DNA from: a virus
IMG/VR virus record: IMGVR_UViG_3300036853_000446
Location: 186,001 to 250,000 of that record
Strand: one strand, 5' to 3'
DNA: 64,000 nucleotides
This document shows positions 63,025 to 64,000 of this stretch, one piece after another (within the stretch, counting starts at the first letter, position 1; each line of letters starts with the position of its first letter). Both the position numbers and the translations under genes were made by a program. Under the pieces are notes generated by a model that was given only the letters and a program-made list of their open reading frames with translations, was not told the origin of the DNA and searched no databases.

Positions 63025-64000
63025 ATGATGACGACGAGCATGCAGCGGCACGAAACCAAGGCCGAACGACTGAGTCCTCTGGCGCCTGACCACGAGCGCA
63101 ACGCCGAAAATTATCCGAGCTGTTCGAACATCTCCGCTGGTCTCATCGGCTGGCAATTCACTCTCGTCCCAGAACGGCCGTCAGGTCCACCCGAGTACGT
63201 CCACGTCCCCGTCACCAGACCCTTCTCGTGGGGAGATGAGGAAGCGCTCAAAGTTCACCTCTTCGCGACTCGCTGGAATGCCGCCTGGGAAGCGGGACAC
63301 CTGCGATCGCAGATGTTCAATGAGAGCGATGTCCCTCGAACCCTGAAGTGGCTCGGAGATTATGACGATGTGGACTTACGCCTGATCGTCGCCGGCCGGG
63401 ACAATCCGTACCTTGCTTACGAGCCCCTGTACCATCTCCTGACTCTCGACACGTTGCACCACTGCGGACTGCCGCCTCTCAGGCGTGGCATATGGCCGTC
63501 GCTCGGCCCGATTGGAAATGCCCGTATGGGCGGCTACCTTCCGAGCGATTTCTCCCACCGACTGCAATCTGGCTTCTCCCGGCAGCTCTGGCCTCATCTC
63601 GAACGCCGACATCGAGGCTCGTATTCACCTCACGAGCCACTGGTCATGCTCTCGAACTGCCTGGATTTTTGGCTACCATACCTCGATCGAGTCGCGCAGA
63701 CCAGGCTCGGCGAATTCGAACGAGTTGCCCACGACGAAGAGTCGCTGGAGGCGCTCGAACATATCCCGGCAAACGTGAGAAAAAAGATCCGGCGTCCTCT
63801 AAAGGGCGGTGACATTTGGCACGGTGAGTTGGACGCGCAAGACGCCATGACTGAGATGGTGGAAGCCGCAGACGAGCGCGGCCGTCTGCGTGGAATTGTG
63901 GACGCCATACGGTCGAACAGGGTCGAGGACGACTTTTCAGCGCGATGGTCGAAAGCCAAGGCAGACTTCGAGCGTCGCCTCTATCACAAGCGCACTCACG
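63025..64000 (+). CDS. Unknown protein, truncated by right edge
   Basis: Frame from ATG 63025 is open for 325 codons to the end of the window. Segments include NISAGLIGWQFTLVPERPSG, TRPFSWGDEEALKVHLFATR, DVDLRLIVAGRDNPYLAYEP, FDFWLPYLDR-like and a charged C-terminal helical region (AARDERGRLRGIVDAI type). No family recognised. No motif A or B immediately before it. Confidence 0.65.
   Translation, partial: MMTTSMQRHETKAERLSPLAPDHERNAENYPSCSNISAGLIGWQFTLVPERPSGPPEYVHVPVTRPFSWGDEEALKVHLFATRWNAAWEAGHLRSQMFNESDVPRTLKWLGDYDDVDLRLIVAGRDNPYLAYEPLYHLLTLDTLHHCGLPPLRRGIWPSLGPIGNARMGGYLPSDFSHRLQSGFSRQLWPHLERRHRGSYSPHEPLVMLSNCLDFWLPYLDRVAQTRLGEFERVAHDEESLEALEHIPANVRKKIRRPLKGGDIWHGELDAQDAMTEMVEAADERGRLRGIVDAIRSNRVEDDFSARWSKAKADFERRLYHKRTH

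Noticed and set aside
1-64000. CRISPR arrays, insertion sequences, transposases, integrases
   Set aside because: No regularly spaced repeat-spacer pattern, terminal inverted repeats with transposase, or integrase signature was found. The repeats at 47-49 kb are short and non-CRISPR.

Overview
The window is a gene-dense (about 60% GC by eye), mosaic stretch of roughly 105 mostly small genes. It has no rRNA, no tRNA that I can find, no CRISPR array and no recognisable capsid, tail, terminase or conjugation-pilus genes. Genes alternate strand in short runs, many with 1-4 nt ATGA/GTGA overlaps. The cargo is nucleotide and RNA metabolism, borrowed host-type genes (GroES, IF-1, CsrA, an ExbB/TolQ-like channel), DNA methylases, toxin-antitoxin pairs and many orphan zinc-ribbon proteins. 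This fits an accessory arm of a large phage, phage-plasmid or megaplasmid of a high-GC Gram-negative host. A Myxococcota-like host is my impression only.

Layout. 0-9 kb: ExbB-like channel, dCTP deaminase, a phosphatase, macro domain, BrnT/BrnA, GroES and DUF1653. 9-17 kb: SLOG protein, a 574-aa zinc-ribbon protein, winged-helix regulator, IF-1, Nudix and PcfJ-like proteins. 17-24 kb: a structured non-coding region, a YiiX-like hydrolase, an HELGH zincin and RtcB with a frameshift. 24-28 kb: a 1231-aa methyltransferase-helicase fusion and its partner. 28-38 kb: CsrA, Dam-type methylase, SEC-C protein and many small orphans. 38-46 kb: nucleotidyltransferase pair, micro-membrane protein, SNase-like nuclease and a large zincin. 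46-50 kb: repeat-rich segments with an 18-bp perfect hairpin and iteron-like repeats. 50-64 kb: DUF4258/HTH and Phd/Doc toxin-antitoxin pairs, a family of proteins sharing an N-terminal module, another zincin, a HicA-like protein and an unknown gene running off the right edge.

The most striking pattern is regulatory. The heptamer CGGTGTA (core GGTGTA) lies 9-13 nt before the start codon of more than 20 genes on both strands and usually replaces a Shine-Dalgarno site. A second pattern, GGATCAAA-N13/14-CCGTACT, occupies the same position before several others. I read these as promoters giving leaderless or nearly leaderless mRNAs. They fix many start codons, including GTG and TTG starts, and reveal genes too short to be called otherwise. 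One CGGTGTA copy precedes a strongly folded non-coding element at 18.16-18.31 kb, a candidate new small RNA.
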